DNA of 64,000 nucleotides. It comes from Plantago major (taxonomy: Eukaryota; Streptophyta; Magnoliopsida; Lamiales; Plantaginaceae). Positions 12,610 through 23,500 of this stretch are shown here, piece by piece. How positions within the stretch are numbered: the stretch's first letter is position 1; each line of letters begins with the position of its first letter. Location of the stretch: assembly GCA_026545765.1 (NCBI GenBank), contig CM048844.1, positions 70,351,035-70,415,034 of the forward strand. Direction: 5' to 3'. The notes below the pieces were generated by a model. The model made no database searches, was not told the origin of the DNA, and saw only the letters and a list, made by a program, of their open reading frames with translations. Position numbers and translations under genes: made by a program.

Positions 12610-13490
12610 TACGGATATATAGCATAAAACCCCCTTAAGTTATCCGAAAGTAGCACAGAGTCCCCGCTAATTATTTTAAACTGCAAAAAGTTCACTCAGT
12701 TATATGAAAAGTCAGTATCAAACTCTCTAACGTCAAAATTAAAGGAGAGTGTACTACACTCTCTATTAGTGAGACTACGGGTCATATTTAGAGGATTTTG
12801 TGCAACTGTATAATAATTGAGAGGGTTTTATGCAATTTATCTATATTTTTTTATTTATAAAATACTAGTATGCTTACTTTTATTTTCTTATATTCCCTAT
12901 AGTTCTTTATAACCTATATTTCTATATAGTATTAGGCAAAAATATGGACAATACATTTGTATCATATTTTATGCGAAATATAAAGTTACAAATTAAACGA
13001 AATGGAGAGGGTAAATAATAATTAAAATACAATTAGAGTAATTTTATGTACAATAAACTAAAACGTAATCATTTAACAAATTAACCACAATTAATCAATT
13101 GAAATACAATGACTAATCAATGGTTACCTTTTAGCTAAACTGGTTTAAAAATAACTATAAATGAGTTAAAGTAAATAAATTTTAGTGAGGAAAAAAAATA
13201 ATTTTACGATTATAATTACAAAAAGGTATTTTAACATAATATCATTAATTTTAATTATTTTAATGATTTTTTAATTAAAGTATTAAAAAGTTGCATAAAA
13301 CAATCTTAATTATCATAAAGTTGTGCGAAACCCCGTAGAATTGACCCTGCTGGTGCGTGTAATACACTTGTGGGGTGTTAGGGGGTTTCGTGGAAACTAT
13401 ACTATAACTCAGGGGGTTTAGCACAAATTTAATAATTGAGGAGGTTTGGTGCTACTTTTACATAACTCGAGGGGAGTTTATGCAGTTCAC
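12610..13490. mobile_element. Mutator-like non-autonomous element with ~200-bp TIRs
   Basis: The left arm (about 12618-12840) and the reverse complement of the right arm (about 13280-13490) align through successive blocks: GCATAAA, then CCCC..GTTAT, AAAGTAGCAC, AATTATT, GAGTTATA and TTTTATGCAA. The middle is AT-rich and non-coding. No clean 9-bp target duplication was found, so the exact ends are uncertain. The long imperfect terminal repeats suggest an old Mutator-like or foldback element. Confidence 0.5.
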
Positions 13491-13959
13491 TGGTTTTGTA
13501 CTAGGATACTGTTTGACCCATATGGCATCTTTATTAATAAAATGAACTAGACTCCACTTTTTATTAAAAAAAAAAAGGTGCGGGTGTTACAATATAGAGA
13601 TTGAGAGAAAATTATATTGTATTTATTAATGATCAATTGATCGAAGTAAGTAGTACAAGAAATAGAATGCAAAAGAAGCTTATATAGACATATAAACTAG
13701 CTAACTAATCCAGCTAGGAAACGAAAAGTAAGCTATAGAAGATATATAATACAAAACATAATATGATAGAATACGACTTGGACTAGGAGATGAATTCGTC
13801 TTCAAGTTGTAGTTGAGTATTGTGATATATCTAGACAGCGGGTAAGGGTGTGGGTGGGTCGCAATCCCTAATTCTTTTTAATCGCATATTTCCTCCTTAA
13901 ACTTTCCCTAACGATGTATTAGTTAATATGCAATAGTAACCCTAGGTTAAAGCAACGAA
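13491..13959 (-). repeat. LTR-like remnant
   Basis: Read on the minus strand there is a TATA-like CTATATAAGC near 13678-13688. It is followed by a sequence ending in TATATTGTAACACC, the style of a plant LTR terminus. No partner was identified. It lies just upstream of the plus-strand copia gag but in the opposite orientation, so it probably belongs to another insertion. Confidence 0.3.
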
Positions 13960-16625
13960 ATTCAAAAACATTAGGTCATGGACAACTATATGGATACTCA
14001 TTCAACCAACAACAACTATAGACCGCCTCACAATTATAACAATGGAAATCGTGGTGGACGTGGAAATCGCGGGGGTCGAGGGTCAAGTGGTCGTGGAGGT
14101 GGACGCTATTCGTCCAACTATATCAATAAATGACCTCCTGTTTATTGCTAGAGTTGTGGCTATTCGGATCATATATCTCCTCAATGCCGCTGGCCTTTTG
14201 CAGGATATGGCCCGATGGCACCTGTTATCGTCCTATGGCCAACCATACTTACTCTCCGTCTCCTCAACAATATGCTCACCATCACACTACTCCTTCTTGG
14301 CTACTTGATACTGGTGCTTCCCACCATCTTACCAACAACACAAATAATCTCACCGTGCACTCTAAATATGATGGTACTGAGGAAGCACACCTTGCTGATG
14401 GTTCAAGGCTTCTCATATCTCATACTGGTAAGTCTCATCTTCGGTCTCCTACTCGCACCTTTACATTGAATAATGTATTATGTGTGCCATCTGCAACTCA
14501 AAATTTATGCTCATGAGCTTACCAAATATAATGGAGTCTCTATTGAATTCTTCCCATATTATTTTTGCATCAAGGATCAACTTACGGGGGCGCACCTGGC
14601 GCACGGACCATGTCTAAGGAGTATATTATATTGGATCATCGATCTCTACACATCAACCTGTTGTCTCATCTGCCAAGCTTGGCGTCCGTGTTTCTCAAGA
14701 TATTTGGCATGCTCGTCTTGGTCACCCGACACTTTAACTACTTCTAGCCTTATTTCTAAATTTCAGTTGTCGATTTTAGTTAGAGGTTCCAATTCCAACA
14801 CGTTTTCTCTTTCATGATGCTCTAGCAAAACACTCAAGTTACCTTTTAAAGAGACATCTTTTGTTACTTTACATCATGTACAATTTGTCTTTGCTGATGT
14901 GTGGGGTCCAACTTCTCCTACTTTTGTTGATGGATGCCGTTATTATATGTTGTTAGTTGACTTGTTTAGTCGATATTGTCTGCTTTTTCCAATTTTCGCA
15001 AAGTCTCAAGTTGCTACCATTGTGCCTCAATTTATTTCCCTAGTCGAGAAATAATTTAATCATAAGGTCACAAACTTTTATAGTGATAATGGTGGTGAAT
15101 TTGTTGATTTACGATCATATTGTAGCAACAACAGTGTCAGCTAGCTCACAACTACTCCCCATACCCCCGAGCAAAATGGCATGGCTAAACGACGTCATCG
15201 TTATAATCTTTAGACTGGTCGAGCTCTCTTACATCATGCTGGTCTACCGAAAGAATTTTTGTCTCCTACTATTCAAACAACAACTTACTTGATCAATCGA
15301 CTTCCTACTCATGTGTTACATGGTTCATCCCTGTTCGAAAAGTTATTTGGTCAACAACCAAATTATGTGAAACTTCGTGCTTTGAGTGCTTATGCTTTCC
15401 TTGGTTAAAGCCATATGTTGCAAGCAAGCTCGAATCTCCATCTCGACCGTGCTTGTTCATTGGTTACTCTATGTCTCAAAGTGTTTACCATTGTTTGGAC
15501 CTTAAAACATCTTGGGTTTACATCTCTCGTCATGTCAAGTTTTCAGAATCTATTTTTCCATTCAAGAGTCCTTCTACTATGCCTTATGGCCTCCTCACAT
15601 CCAACTATATCTACTTTGCCTATTCTTCCACTTAGGCCAGTCTCCCATCGGCCCAATCCATATGTTCCTTCTATTGGGTCTAGTCATCTACCACAAAATC
15701 CTCTACCTTCAACAAGCATTGAACCGCACCTCCCTAGTTCGCACTCTGGTCCATCCACTCGGCAATCCCCATTTTCATCGCCAGATATTCGCTCCGTATG
15801 CCCAATTCCCTTCGACATGTCAGCTTCCAGTACACCATAGCTTTCCTCGTCTTCTATTGATCCTTCCTCTACTCATAATCCTTCACCACCACAACATCGA
15901 CATCATGTTGCCCTTGATCATGGTCGCATTGTTCCCACTAATGACAATCAAATGGTAACTTGCAGAAAGAATAACATGTTTTTTGCGAACGCACTCGTCA
16001 CAAAGCATCCGCTCCCTATTGATACTGAACCAAGTTGTGTTTCCCAAGCTTTAGTCGATCCTCGTTGGCGGGAACCTGTGTATGACGAAGTTTCTGCTCT
16101 CACTCTCCATGGAACGTGGGACTTAGTCCCTCCTCCTCCAATTTCCAATATCATTGGTTGCAAGTGGGTCTTTCGTATTAAGCGTAATCCTGATGATTCG
16201 ATCGATAGGTTTAAAGCTCGCCTTGTTGCCAAAGGTTTTCACCAACGTCCTGGAATTGATTACAAGGAAACATTTAGTCCTGTTATTAAACTCGTCACTA
16301 TACACATAATGTGATCTCTTTCTCTTTTGCATCGCTGACCGATTAAGTATGTTGACATCAGTAATGTTTTTTTACATGGCACACTATCTGAACCCGTTTA
16401 CATGGTTCAACCGTATGGGTTTGTTGATACCACTTCTCCAAAGTTTGTTTGTCGACTTTGCAAGTCACTTTATGGTCTTCGCTAGGCACCACGTGCTTGG
16501 TTTCATGCTTTGAGCTCATCTCTTATTGCACACGGATTTCGTCAGTCTATTTCAGATACTTCTCTTTTTTATTTTGAATCGAGGTTTGTTACATCCTTTT
16601 GTGCTTGCTTATGTCGATGCATGTA
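13960..16625 (+). mobile_element. Broken Ty1/copia gag-pol
   Basis: The parts lie in the canonical copia order. They are a Gly/Arg-rich gag end with a CCHC zinc knuckle (SCGYSDHISPQC, about 14150-14195), a protease with LLDTGASHHLTN (about 14298-14335), a GAG pre-integrase block (about 14580-14760), an integrase core (ADVWGP near 14895, SDNGGEF near 15081, TPEQNG near 15157), and a reverse transcriptase start ([26 protein letters not shown]; about 16150-16300). It carries many stops and frameshifts, including a stop inside the zinc knuckle, one in the integrase near 15050, and one in the YGLR block near 16482. It ends at 'LAYVDA', at the position of the usual YVDD active site, so the C-terminal RT and RNase H are missing. 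It cannot be autonomous. Confidence 0.9.
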
Positions 16626-16815
16626 ACATGCTTAATATATAAATGAACTTATAAAATTGATATCCTAGCTGATATGTTAGTGATAAATATTGAAGTTCCA
16701 CAACTATCAAACCGATGTCATGTGCCAACAAATGAGCAGGTATATTCCCACAAACAATAGTCAAACCGATGATGTATATGAGTGGGCCCCAAGTCCACCC
16801 ATGACCCTTGCAACG
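16626..16815. other. Junction between copia and gypsy fragments
   Basis: Short non-coding sequence with no recognised motif. Confidence 0.4.
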
Positions 16816-17490
16816 CTAGTCGTTGATATCACACCCCCCATAACGTATCATGGCCCCCGCCGCATGCTTGATCCCCATGGCACCCCAGACGTTGACCCTC
16901 ATGATGGGGTCGAACTCGTCGGCGTCAAGTGGTGTTGATGCCCTTGGTTCATCCCTAGTTGTAGCTTCGACCTTTGATAACCTCGCCTCGATGTCTTCTA
17001 TCCTCCTTAGGATCATTCTCCATGGGACCTCTTCAATAGCTCGAACTTCCTTAGTCTTTATCATCATTCCTCCTCCTTCTTGTATGGAACTTTCAATAAG
17101 GTTCTCGCATACCTCCCAAATCCTTCTTGGTGGTACGTCCAAAAGGTTTCCTTGACATGCTCCATCGATGAGTGCTTGCCTAATAGAATCAATTCCCTTG
17201 TAAAAGTTGTTGACCTTATCAAACAAAGGTGTATGAGTGCATTGGGCATTATCAAGGAGGTCCTTATATCTTTCCCAAGATTCATGAAAGGTTTCTCCAT
17301 CAAATTGGTTGAAATTTGGATTTGGTTCTTAAGGTCGGGCCTCTTGTTCAATGAAAGTATCTAAGCATAATTTGTTGAAAATCTCATCTCATGTAGTTAG
17401 GCTATTTGGTTGTCTCCCATGAGATGCGCAAATCTCCTAGAAAGAGTCTCTAGATAACTTATCTAGAGATGGATCGATGTTGTGTAGATG
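16816..17490 (-). mobile_element. Ty3/gypsy gag fragment
   Basis: Minus-strand reading gives a plant gypsy gag. It has a degenerate 'GE.F.ESW.RYKDLL' block (about 17230-17330), then FDKVNNFYKGIDSIRQALID and GACQGNLLDVPPR (about 17130-17226), then a coiled-coil-like acidic stretch (RRIEDIEARLSKVEA). A frameshift separates the two halves near 17220. The upstream leader continues to about 17565. The fragment lacks pol. Confidence 0.75.
17433..17485. repeat. Fragment resembling the GAGACGGTCTC hairpin MITE
   Basis: The sequence AGTCTCTAGATAACTTATCT with following AGAGATGGATCGATGTTG closely matches the left arm of the MITE at 62868-63103. Only one arm is present. Confidence 0.4.
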
Positions 17491-18935
17491 GTCAGAAATC
17501 CACAATCAAAATTAGGTCAAGAAATTGGGGGGCACCAGCAATCTGCAAGGCAACAATAGAAAACCTAGAGACGTGAGGTTCCAAGGTCAAAGAGTGTGCT
17601 ACTGATGGAAGGGACTCCGATGCTCAAGTTAGAAAGCTTTTTGAAGATGTATAAATTAAAGGAGATAGAGAAAAGGATGATGAGAGTTGTATTGGTAATT
17701 TTCGTATCTTGGTACAGTCCAGAACTTAGTCCAAATAGTATTTGATATGGCCTCGTTTATGGCCCATTAATTGGTGATCAAGCCCAATCCATGAGAACAA
17801 TCAAATGTGTTTCAGTCACTCGACGATTTTGCTAATTGCGGTCCAGTCCACATACATTTGACCAAAAGTCATCTTGACCATGAGACTTGACGGATGAAGA
17901 CTAGCCACCCCGCGGTCGACCCATTGAGATGGACAATCATCTAAGATCCATATCCGATCCTTGGACTTGACCAACAAATGAGATCTTGCTCTAGCTCCAT
18001 CTCCATCTCGAGCTCTAGCTCTTACTCATTGAGAAGCCAAGGACTCTAGCTTAACTCCTTGATCCACATACGCACCTCCATGATTGGTCTAGCTCAACCA
18101 AGGTCCATCACTCATTGACCAGTCAAGCACAAGCCAAGGCTATCTCCTTGGTAGTCCTCGAAGGAGCTAAGGCACTTGACCAACCCATAAGATCTAGCTC
18201 TTGCACTTGGCCCTAGAGAAGCCAAGGTACACGACCTTCCTTATGGAACCAACCAAATGGTGGGTAGGCTGGCCATCCCACCTCACTCAGTCAGTCAATA
18301 GAGCTAGTCAATCGACCATCATATTAGGAAGCTAGTTCAGCTAACAAGCCAAACTACCCACGACTCTCCCAACTAACCAAGACGTGGTCCAATCCACTTG
18401 GAGACTCCAACCGCCTCACCGATATTAGAGGAAGGACTCCAAATGTTAGTTGAGCTATATAGGAGGCATGTGAGCAAGGGAGAGATCATCAAATACTCAC
18501 TGAACAAACCCTAGCTATCTCTCTGACGCCTCCATCACTCTCAAGCATTCTGATCAACGTTCACCAATATCTACCATCCTCCATCACCACCTATCTCTTT
18601 CCATCAGCATCCATCACTATCCGACGACCTAGCTAGCTTCCTCCACCAAGGTCAGCTAGCCACTCGCCTGTGCTCATCCTCACGCTGCCGAACCGATCCA
18701 ACCAACATGATAAGTCGACTCTCATCATCCTTCTCTCTATCTCCTTCAATTCTTACATCTTCTTCCAGTTTACTGACTTGAGCGTCGGAGTCCCTTCGGT
18801 CGGCACTATACCGGTGTCACCTTGGAACCTCACGTCTATAGGTTTGCTTCTGTTGCCTTGTAGGTCGCTGGTGCCCCCCCCCCCCCAATTTCTTACCTAA
18901 TTTGATTGTAGATTTCTGAGCGTCTACAAGAATCG
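17491..18935. repeat. Two opposed gypsy LTR/leader pieces
   Basis: The reverse complement of about 17490-17640 matches about 18775-18935. Both contain GGAGTCCCTTC, then ACCTTGGAACCTCACGTCT, then GCTGGTGCCCCCC, AATTTCTT.ACCTAATT and GATTTCTGA. The left copy belongs to the minus-strand gag at 16816-17490. The right copy faces the other way and has a TATA box near 18454 (GAGCTATATAGGAGG) and a poly(C) run at about 18875-18887. The middle (17700-18450) is rich in CTAGCTC/CCAAGG words and non-coding. Exact LTR limits are not resolved. Confidence 0.5.
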
Positions 18936-19115
18936 ACTTACTATGTTGGTTGGATCGGTTAGACTTATCATGAGTACTGGATAGAAGCTATCTAATCTTG
19001 TTGGAGTAAGCTTGCTTGTAGTTGTCGGAAGGTGATGGATGATGATGGGTGTCTGAGTGCGTTGATCAAAGAGCTTACGAGAGTAGACGGCGTGAGAGAG
19101 ATGGCTAGGGTTTTG

Positions 19116-19705
19116 TAGACCCGACCAAAATCGAACCAAATATACGGTTACGGTTGGCCAACTATAACCGGCGATTGAAGGAATTCAACCGTTGTCGGTT
19201 ACGATTGATGTCTTTTTCTAACCGTCAACCGTGGGCCTAATCGGCGGTTAACAGTAAAAAAGTTGGCTCTTCAAAGCACGAATGTTAGAGATGGAGATGG
19301 ATCGGCGGTCTATTATTTTTTCTCAATTCTTTGAACCAAGTAAATAACATTTATAATAAATGTTTTACACATGTTTAATAATGAAAATGCCTTACACATT
19401 TAGTAAAATTTTTAATGTTTTAAACTTTAAAAATTTCAACAAGTGTATAAATCCCTTTTTCTTTTTTGCAAAATTATTTGGCCAAGTATTTATCGAGTGA
19501 GTATGTGTAGTAAATAAATTAACACATTTTTGTTTTTTTAAAACAATCCGGCGGTTTGAAACCGACGATTTAAAACCGCCAATAACCGTAACCGTCGGTT
19601 AGAAAACCCTAACTACGATCACGGTTATTGTTGGCGAGTTTTCATGACATGTAACCGACGGTTAGTCTAACCGTAACCGATGGTTAGCCGAACCGCCAAG
19701 GTCTA
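19116..19705. mobile_element. hAT-like non-autonomous element 1
   Basis: It has terminal inverted repeats TAGACC...GGTCTA and a perfect 8-bp target duplication GGGTTTTG at 19108-19115 and 19706-19713. Its length is 590 bp. Subterminal zones are dense in CGGTTA/TAACCG words in both orientations, as is common where hAT transposases bind. It has no coding capacity. The 8-bp duplication is diagnostic of the hAT class among plant DNA transposons. Confidence 0.75.
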
Positions 19706-19734
19706 GGGTTTTGAGTCATTAGAATCAGATAAAC

Positions 19735-20465
19735 CTATGTTATGAAACCCGGCGGGTCGACCCGGTTTAACCGCGACTCGGAGGGGGGTCCGGGCCGAAA
19801 ACCCCCCAAAACTGGAAAAAAAATCGGGTTTCGGTAAAAACCCGGCGGAACCGGTAAAAACCCGATTAAACTCGGTTCCAACCGGGTTTCTTATAAAAAA
19901 AAAAGGAGAAAAAATCAAAAAACCCCAATCAAAACAAAAGCCCTAATCGCTCAGTTCCTTTTCCTTTTCAGTCTTCTTCCTTTTCCTTTTTTGCAGCTCA
20001 TTCTTCTCCCGTTCTTCAGTTCGGCTCTGTCTCTATTCAGTTCAATCGGAGCATTTTACGACTTTGTTGTTCAAAAACATCATCAAGTGAACTTTGTTTT
20101 GATTGTTTATGGATTGTTGCAATCTTAAGATGCTTTAGAGACTAAGTTGGAACTACGATGCTTTGATGTTATTTGTTATTTTGAACTCAATGTTATGGAG
20201 TTATGGTGACTTTGTGTTTGTGGTTTATGAATTGTTGTTATTTTTATATTTTATATGAATTGTGGCAATGGAATTGAGTCATATGTCGTTTATGCAATGT
20301 TTTCTATCTTTTTTTTAGGTAAAAAATGTATATGTTGAATTTTTAAGGCATACATTATGTTTTATTTTTAAAAATATTTTTTGTAGGTTGACCCGAGTTG
20401 ACCCGGTTGAACCTCCTACAGTAGGTAGGCCGGATCAACGTCCGGGTCCGAGTTTCAAAACATAG
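19735..20465. mobile_element. hAT-like non-autonomous element 2
   Basis: Terminal repeats are CTATGTTATGAAACCCGG at the left and, reversed, CTATGTTTTGAAACTCGG at the right. A perfect 8-bp target duplication AGATAAAC lies at 19727-19734 and 20466-20473. Its length is 731 bp. Subterminal GACCCGG/CCGGGTC words occur at both ends. The interior (about 19920-20330) begins with CCCTAATCGCTCAG and a pyrimidine-rich stretch that looks like a plant 5' leader, so it may carry a captured or ancestral promoter/leader. Confidence 0.8.
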
Positions 20466-20473
20466 AGATAAAC

Positions 20474-20566
20474 CTCTCCTCCTCCCACTGCATATTTTTG
20501 GAGAAAAGGAAGCGTAAACCCTTGTGTATCATCATCAGCTGGTTAAAAACGCAGACCAGTTTGAGA
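20474..20566 (+). promoter_or_regulatory. Very short spacer/5'UTR of the small gene
   Basis: Only 93 bp separate the target duplication of hAT element 2 from the chosen ATG. The stretch is CT-rich at first (CTCTCCTCCTCCCACTGC) and then purine-rich. An upstream ATG at 20498 is in frame and would add 23 residues; the ATG at 20567 is preferred for a typical plant N-terminus. Promoter elements must lie within or beyond the transposon. Confidence 0.45.
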
Positions 20567-23500
20567 ATGGATTCTTCTACTGGAGCAAAATTGGGGCAAA
20601 ATCATGGATCAAAGCATCCAATTCACCACCACCACCACCACTTTCATATATCACCTGAGTGTCCATTTCACCGCTCAATTCTGCGACCGGCTAATCACTC
20701 TCCTTCATGCTCTTTTTCCACCGCCCCCAATTTAATCTTCTCCCGTACTCCTCAGCCCTATGATAATATCCTCGCCAATGCCTTGTAAGTTTTACTTCCT
20801 CTTTTTCTCTGTTTTTATTCTGTGTTCACTGCTTTAATGCTTTGATTTTGCTTTATTTCAAAACTCACTGGGCTTCAACTACTTTTGCCAATTATCGCTG
20901 ACGATTTTAGCAGTCGTAAAGTCTGGAATGATTATCAAGCTTATTGCTCTATCTTGCTTTCACTACTGCATTTCTGTAAAATTTGCTTAGCTCAACTTTT
21001 AAACAGATGGCAGTATGATTAATGTGGAACAACTTAAAGCTTGTATATAGGTTACAAATTACACCTACCATAAGCTAGCTCATAATTTTGTTTCTGTTTG
21101 TGATGGAGAGTCTGTTCTTCCATTCACGCTGTGAGATACTTGGCTGTTTGCCTGTTTGTTTTATTAATACGAAGTTGATGTTCCTCCAAAAAATAAATAA
21201 ATACACCTACCATAATTGTTCCTCAAGTGCCTCGGGAGTCGGGAGAGGCTCCCCTGCCAACAAGCGGGGTAGGGGGTAACCGAAACTGGAACTACAACCT
21301 TCCACTCCGTGAATGAATCAAAGAAGGTTGCAAATTACACCTAAGCTATATAAATTTGTACGTTCACAACTTTATTTTGGTTCAGAATCCTGGTAGGGCT
21401 TTATCTTATTCGGAAGTAGTAATTTGTCGTGTTTAGGTGACATATAGAGTTTGAGTTATATTAGCACGCTAGTAGATTTGCTTATATAAGATAGTTAAGG
21501 ATTTTAGTTGAGCAGTTCAGATTGATCCTACTCCTACAAAACGTGAAAACATATCTGTACAATGATCTATTAATTGAGTTAGAATATATGTTTAGCTGGG
21601 CCAAGTCTCCTACCAAAGCCAAGTGCAATATGAAGCAGAAGTGTTGTAGTGAAGAGTGAACCTTAATCACCAAATCCAACAACAAAACGCCTAATGCTTG
21701 TGTGTGCATCGTGCAGGGAGTTAGGACTTACTGCTGTAGCCATAACAAAAATCGAAACCCCCCCCCCCCCCCCCCCCCGGAGAAACTTGCCGTATTTGCT
21801 CCTCTATTATGAGCATTGATTTCTGACACAAATATGATTTTAGAGCCACTGAAACCCATGGATTGAGTAGTAACTGTTATTGATGTTTCAGTTCCAGCAA
21901 TGCAAAACATATGTGGCACCAAAGTCCAACTACAACCATGAGTTTGACACTTTGCAATGACAGCAGCAAATCCTGATATATCAGAAAAGCATATAGATAA
22001 CGTTTTCCATTTATACAGTATTGAAAGCCACTTGTGTTCAGGTAAAAGAGAGGAGGCTCGAGATTTGAACTTATTTGTCTTTCCTAATTTGATTTTTCCT
22101 TCTTTGTTCTCTATTTTTTTTTTCCTTGTTCTGTTTTGCAAGACTTTTCTTTTTTCCCTGGTCACATCGTACTGGTGATTCTAGCATATACAGAGAGCTA
22201 TCTGAGCTATCTTCCTGAAGTCGAATAGAATGGTCACTATAGCCAGCAACATAAACAATGGTTTCACCCAGCATGATGCTTTCATATATGCAAAGCTGAA
22301 GCCATCTTCCTGGGGGTAGAATATGCTTGAAAGAAGGTGGGTGGGTTTTGGGGGGTATAATTTTTAAACTACAGTCAGAGAAGGCTAGAAGGATCTAGCT
22401 TGAGGATGCAACTCAAAGCAAATGCACAAGTTTTTGTGTCTTTAGTCACCATTCTAACCTTGCCAGAGTAGTGATGTATCTCATTGACAGTGCTGGAAGA
22501 ATGTTAGAAGCTTTCTGCATCATTGCATTGATCTCCTTCATCAAAACCTAAGTTCCAGTACATTGTTAAAAGTTGCGATCTCATGTGGGTGACTGCAGGT
22601 CCACCACCTTGTTTTTGAATTTGCCTTGCTTGGGTTGGATCGGTGTGCAGTCCTTCTTTTGGTCCATTCCCTGCTTCTTCATAGTTCGCCCAGCTCGATT
22701 ATTGGCACAATTGCATTTGTGCTATAATATTTTATTTTCTTTTGTCATGGTCCCTGGTTCTTAAGTATCTTTACAGAATCATCTTTTATAATAGGCAAAT
22801 AAGTTTCGTAGCTGCAGACAACCTCAAAAAGGTCCATAGACCGCGAAAAAGGCCATCCAATATAAAGGAAAAAAATATAAAATCAACAAAAATATTGGAA
22901 CTAATACTGTGACTTATTTATTAGGTGATGACTGAAGGTATTCTCGGTAGTTACAATGAGTTGGGGTTTGAGTTGGGTAGCGAAATGGTGATAGTATTGG
23001 GCTAATTAACTTTACCCAATTTGAGTTATCTTTATTGGTGATGTTAGATGTAGATAAGTGTTATTTTGAACATTGAAGGCACTCATGCACATAGAAGCTC
23101 ATGCATACCTATATTTTGTGGTGCCGCTTGCATACTCTAACCCTTATCTTTTGAAAATTGCATTCTCTAAACTTAGATATCTTAAAATGGTGAAAATTGT
23201 GAATCTTTAATCTGCTACATAAAAATTATGTCATGCTACATTAGAGGTTTGGGCTGTAGGTTTAAATTATATTCCATCCGTTTTTTACAAACATATTTCA
23301 CAATGTCCAAATGTGACGTTTTTTTGTTCACAAATATTAACCTTTATTTTATGGAAACCCACTATACCCACTTATAAATCATTTACACTCTCTCTCATAC
23401 TTTTTTGATTCTTCTCCTACTTTTTGTCATCCACCAACAAATTTTATCAATATAATACCTAAACAAATCATTTTTTATTCTTCCATCTTAAACTTTGTAT

